A stretch of DNA of 64,000 nucleotides from Sipunculus nudus. Taxonomy: Eukaryota; Annelida; Sipuncula; Golfingiida; Sipunculidae. Below are positions 61,483-64,000 of this stretch, piece after piece (within the stretch, counting starts at the first letter, position 1; each line of letters begins with the position of its first letter). The position numbers were made by a program, and so were the translations under genes. The notes under the pieces are model-generated. The model was not told where the DNA came from. It saw only the letters and a program-made list of their open reading frames with translations, and searched no databases. The stretch is from NCBI GenBank assembly GCA_026874595.1, contig CM049307.1:91387830-91451829 (forward strand), given 5' to 3'.

Positions 61483-61620
61483 GAATGCGTGTAGCCGTGT
61501 TAGTCTCTTAGTGTATATATAACAGGATGAAGACGCCTTAGTGTTGACTAACTGTTTAATTCAACCACGAGCTTTCGAAGCTTATAGCTTCTTCATCAGG
61601 TGTCAAGAGGAAAGGTATAG
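61483..61620 (-). mobile_element. Repeat terminus with CTGATGA-hairpin-GAAA motif
   Basis: Directly after the (TA)n array. On the minus strand CTGATGA (61599-61593), a GAAGC/GCTTC hairpin and GAAA (61576-61573) follow each other, the order of a hammerhead core, but the pair closing on the core is not formed. The flank gcgtgtagccgtgttagtc has the look of a dispersed repeat end. The element family is not identified. Confidence 0.4.
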
Positions 61621-61661
61621 AAATCGGCTGTATATATATGATAGATAAACAATTTCTAATG

Positions 61662-61916
61662 ACCATAATGCATGGTATAGTGTAATGGATCTGTGATCGC
61701 CACCACATTAGACGTCAATCATCATCAACATTAAGTCGATGAGCATAATGAACTTCAAACCTTTATTCTGTCGGAGGACATGAACTCAACATAACCCGGA
61801 CACTCATAACCTAGCATTAAGGGTATATAACAATGACACAATCGGAACCTGGGTCAAATGGGTGCAAATTCAGAGTAGCCAATCACAGATCCATACACTA
61901 TACCATGCATTATGGT
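61662..61916. repeat. Inverted repeat, 35-bp arms
   Basis: Left arm 61662-61697 (accataatgcatggtatagt and onward) and right arm 61882-61916 are reverse complements apart from one indel, around a 184-bp loop. No transposase is encoded. Confidence 0.85.
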
Positions 61917-61988
61917 ATAGTGTAATGTTGCATGCAGCAGGGAGAAATTATGACTTTATATGGTGTACGGCATATATTATAAATATAA

Positions 61989-62252
61989 AGATGTATGAAT
62001 AGCCATGCTGGTTCATTGTTATATAGATGGAAAGGGTATACACAGAAAGGTGGTTCACTGCCAGAGGGATTCGAAACCACGATCTTCCGATTTCCGGTTC
62101 GGCTGCCTTTAACCTCTTGGTCATGTCAGATCCCCAACCCCTCTGTGCATTTTTTCACTTTTATAGGAACCAGCAAAGTGACGCCAAGTAAATGACGTGT
62201 ATAAACTTTCCATCTAAAAAACAATGAACCAGCATGTCTATTCATACATCTT
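61989..62252. mobile_element. Foldback element, 55-bp arms enclosing a tRNA-derived SINE head
   Basis: Left arm 61989-62043 and right arm 62197-62252 are reverse complements with a few mismatches (core gaccagcatg... versus its complement). The loop carries the tRNA-like segment 62058-62128. A second partial copy of its A-box end (gaccaagaggtttaaggcc) lies just outside the right arm in inverted orientation (62266-62286). Confidence 0.75.
62058..62128 (-). repeat. tRNA-derived SINE head (A and B boxes)
   Basis: On the minus strand TGACCAAGAGGTTAAAGG (62123-62106) fits a Pol III A box of the Ser/Leu-tRNA type, and GGTTTCGAATCCC (62078-62066) fits the B box GGTTCGANTCC with one extra T. The spacing of about 30 bases is right for a tRNA-related promoter. 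Aminoacyl stem pairing is lost, so this is a SINE remnant, not a tRNA gene. Confidence 0.65.
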
Positions 62253-62289
62253 AAATTTTTATGACATGACCAAGAGGTTTAAGGCCATA

Positions 62290-64000
62290 TATATATGGAG
62301 GGTACATTTACCAAAAGACACAAATGCGTGGCATTATGTGTAAGAACGTTCAACTTTATTTATTTTACATGGATTGTACAACGTTTTGCAATAACTAACA
62401 TGATGTGTAAAGCTGTGACGTCGCACAGTGACCTACAATTCACTTTTCACGTAAGACCTGTCTGGACCAGTTAACAAGGGCAGTTTGAGTCTGCTGTGTT
62501 TGATAATGATGCTATGAACCTCATTTGCAGACAGATTGAAGGGTCCTGAAGTTTGCTTTCCATATGCTCAAAATATAGTTTAAGTGACCTATTTTTTGTT
62601 TCCACAGATTACCTTTCAAGACCTGTTAGTAGGAAATATTTGCGTCTTTTAAGAGGATTTCGTCCCATTATGACCGTGACTTATATTAGTCATATTTAAC
62701 TATCTTTATAGAAGTCGAATGTGTACTTGCTCTCTGCATAAAATTTATTTTCATAGTACTTTTACTATGAAATGTCACAATATTTCCGGTTTGGGGATTA
62801 CCAGCAATATTAATATAATATACTAACATGACAAACTCAGATAATTATAGTAAAATAATTATATGAGATTACGTGCGCATAAACAAAGAAAAGAACATAG
62901 TCACCAAACCAGGGGCGCAATTTCCTATTGCAATGTGGGTTACTATACCCCTTTTGTATCAGTTCTGGAGGAGGTTTTGGGAAGTTGATGTCTGGCTTGT
63001 ATGATTCGGAAAATAGTTACATATTTCTCTAACACAACAAGTAAGTAATTTGTAAGCAATTTTGGTATAAAAAAGGAATATTCTCCCTTCTCCCAATAAT
63101 ATTAAAAAAAAACCTTATCAAAATTCTAAGCTCATGGTGTCCCCTTGGATCCGAAACCTGTCATATTCCAATAAAACGTACGTTTGATTTAAATATATTA
63201 AACAAGTGATGTATGATTCGCGTCGGGACTCGAGTTCACTTTTTATGGACTGCTTCTTGGGCTTGCACTCGAAGGTCCTGGACCCAGAACTGTGAATGGA
63301 CTGAAAGCCTAGGACTAAGCATATCAGGCCGAGTCTATCTCGAGTCCAGCAGAAAAGAAAACTCGTCCCAAATAATTATAAGACTGTTCACATGGATGAT
63401 ATTAAAAATAATGAAAAATATAAAACTATATACCACATTTTAGACCTGCATTAAGGACTTAATGCAATTAAACATTATTTAAAGGGTACCTGTAATCTAA
63501 CATAAAATTTGCATGATTATCCCAAATTTCTTTGAATAATGAAATTTGTGTTGGACTCGACTTGTTGAATTGGGCCTGAGTGCCAAATGACTTTGACGGA
63601 TGGTGTGGACTCGATTACATCACTGTCTACAACTATATTAATAGTCACAATTAGATGGCTCTGTAAGAGTCAATACATTATTTTCGATGCTGAACATTTA
63701 GCAACATGGTCCAACAACCCATTACCAATAATTGCAAAAATACCAAAAATAACGTATATAATGGTATATATACCATTATATATCGTGATTGACCGGCTTC
63801 GAAGACATTATATTCACGATACAATTGGATTCTTGATAGTATTTACAAGTATTGGATATTAAATGAGCTTAAAGAATTTATTACAACATGAACAATGGGA
63901 AATGAAATATTTTGTCTTTAAAATCACGTACATCAGTACAACTGCAACCTCCTCAAACAATGACTGTTGCTTAATTTTTAAACATATCATTGAAATTAGA
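62290..64000. other. Non-coding AT-rich end of the window
   Basis: Plus-strand frames at 63213-63443 and 63587-63862 were examined and show no domain, signal peptide or splice context. Nothing recognised. Confidence 0.45.

Noticed and set aside
62058-62128. Functional tRNA gene
   Set aside because: A and B boxes are present, but the acceptor stem does not pair and the element lies in a repeat, so it was called a SINE head.
1-64000. CRISPR arrays, operons, rRNA genes or prophage-like regions
   Set aside because: No regularly spaced identical repeats with unique spacers, no rRNA similarity, and gene structure is clearly eukaryotic with introns.

Overview
The window is intron-rich, AT-rich animal DNA, most probably from a marine invertebrate; a mollusc would fit, but the sequence does not prove it. 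There is no sign of bacterial or organellar gene organisation. Supporting signs are split-exon secreted C-type lectin genes with GT/AG splice sites, decayed CR1/jockey-type retrotransposons, tRNA-headed SINE fragments, a hAT-like MITE, and more than 20 (TA)n arrays with many poly-G/poly-C runs. The long Ile-Tyr repeat reading frames come only from the (TA)n arrays.

The main gene content is a dispersed cluster of five C-type lectin domain (CTLD) loci. CTL-1 (14.2-15.9 kb), CTL-3 (38.8-41.6 kb), CTL-2 (49.1-51.1 kb) and CTL-4 (58.0-59.2 kb) lie on the minus strand. CTL-5 (45.26-45.5 kb) is a fragment on the plus strand. All share the same architecture: a signal-peptide exon (with a stalk in CTL-3), then an exon with the N-terminal half of the CTLD, then a last exon with the C-terminal half, joined by phase-1 introns. 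CTL-1 and CTL-2 lie in a tandem segmental duplication (about 13.2-16.1 and 48.1-51.2 kb) that also copied the promoter, with a TATA box and an inverted CCAAT box. Each locus carries at least one disabling lesion, and the lesions differ between loci. All readable CTLDs have lost the inner C2-C3 disulfide cysteines, while C1 and C4 remain in the four minus-strand loci.

Layout: 0.5-1.1 kb is a minus-strand reverse transcriptase relic. 1.1-8 kb is non-coding with microsatellites. 8.0-11.1 kb is a decayed minus-strand LINE (zinc-knuckle-like N-terminus, EEP endonuclease, reverse transcriptase with YADD changed to YADY). 13.2-16.1 kb is duplication copy A with CTL-1. 16.1-29 kb is non-coding, with a degenerate minisatellite and possible LTR (21.6-22.6 kb) and a low-copy repeat family. 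29.15-29.98 kb is a hAT-like MITE. 33.85-34.57 kb holds the longest open frame, unrecognised. 37-45.5 kb holds CTL-3, CTL-5 and smaller duplications. 48.1-54.1 kb is duplication copy B with CTL-2. 58.0-59.2 kb is CTL-4. 61.4-62.3 kb is a nested foldback and SINE region. Exon boundaries and alignments were made by eye; no database search or alignment program was run.
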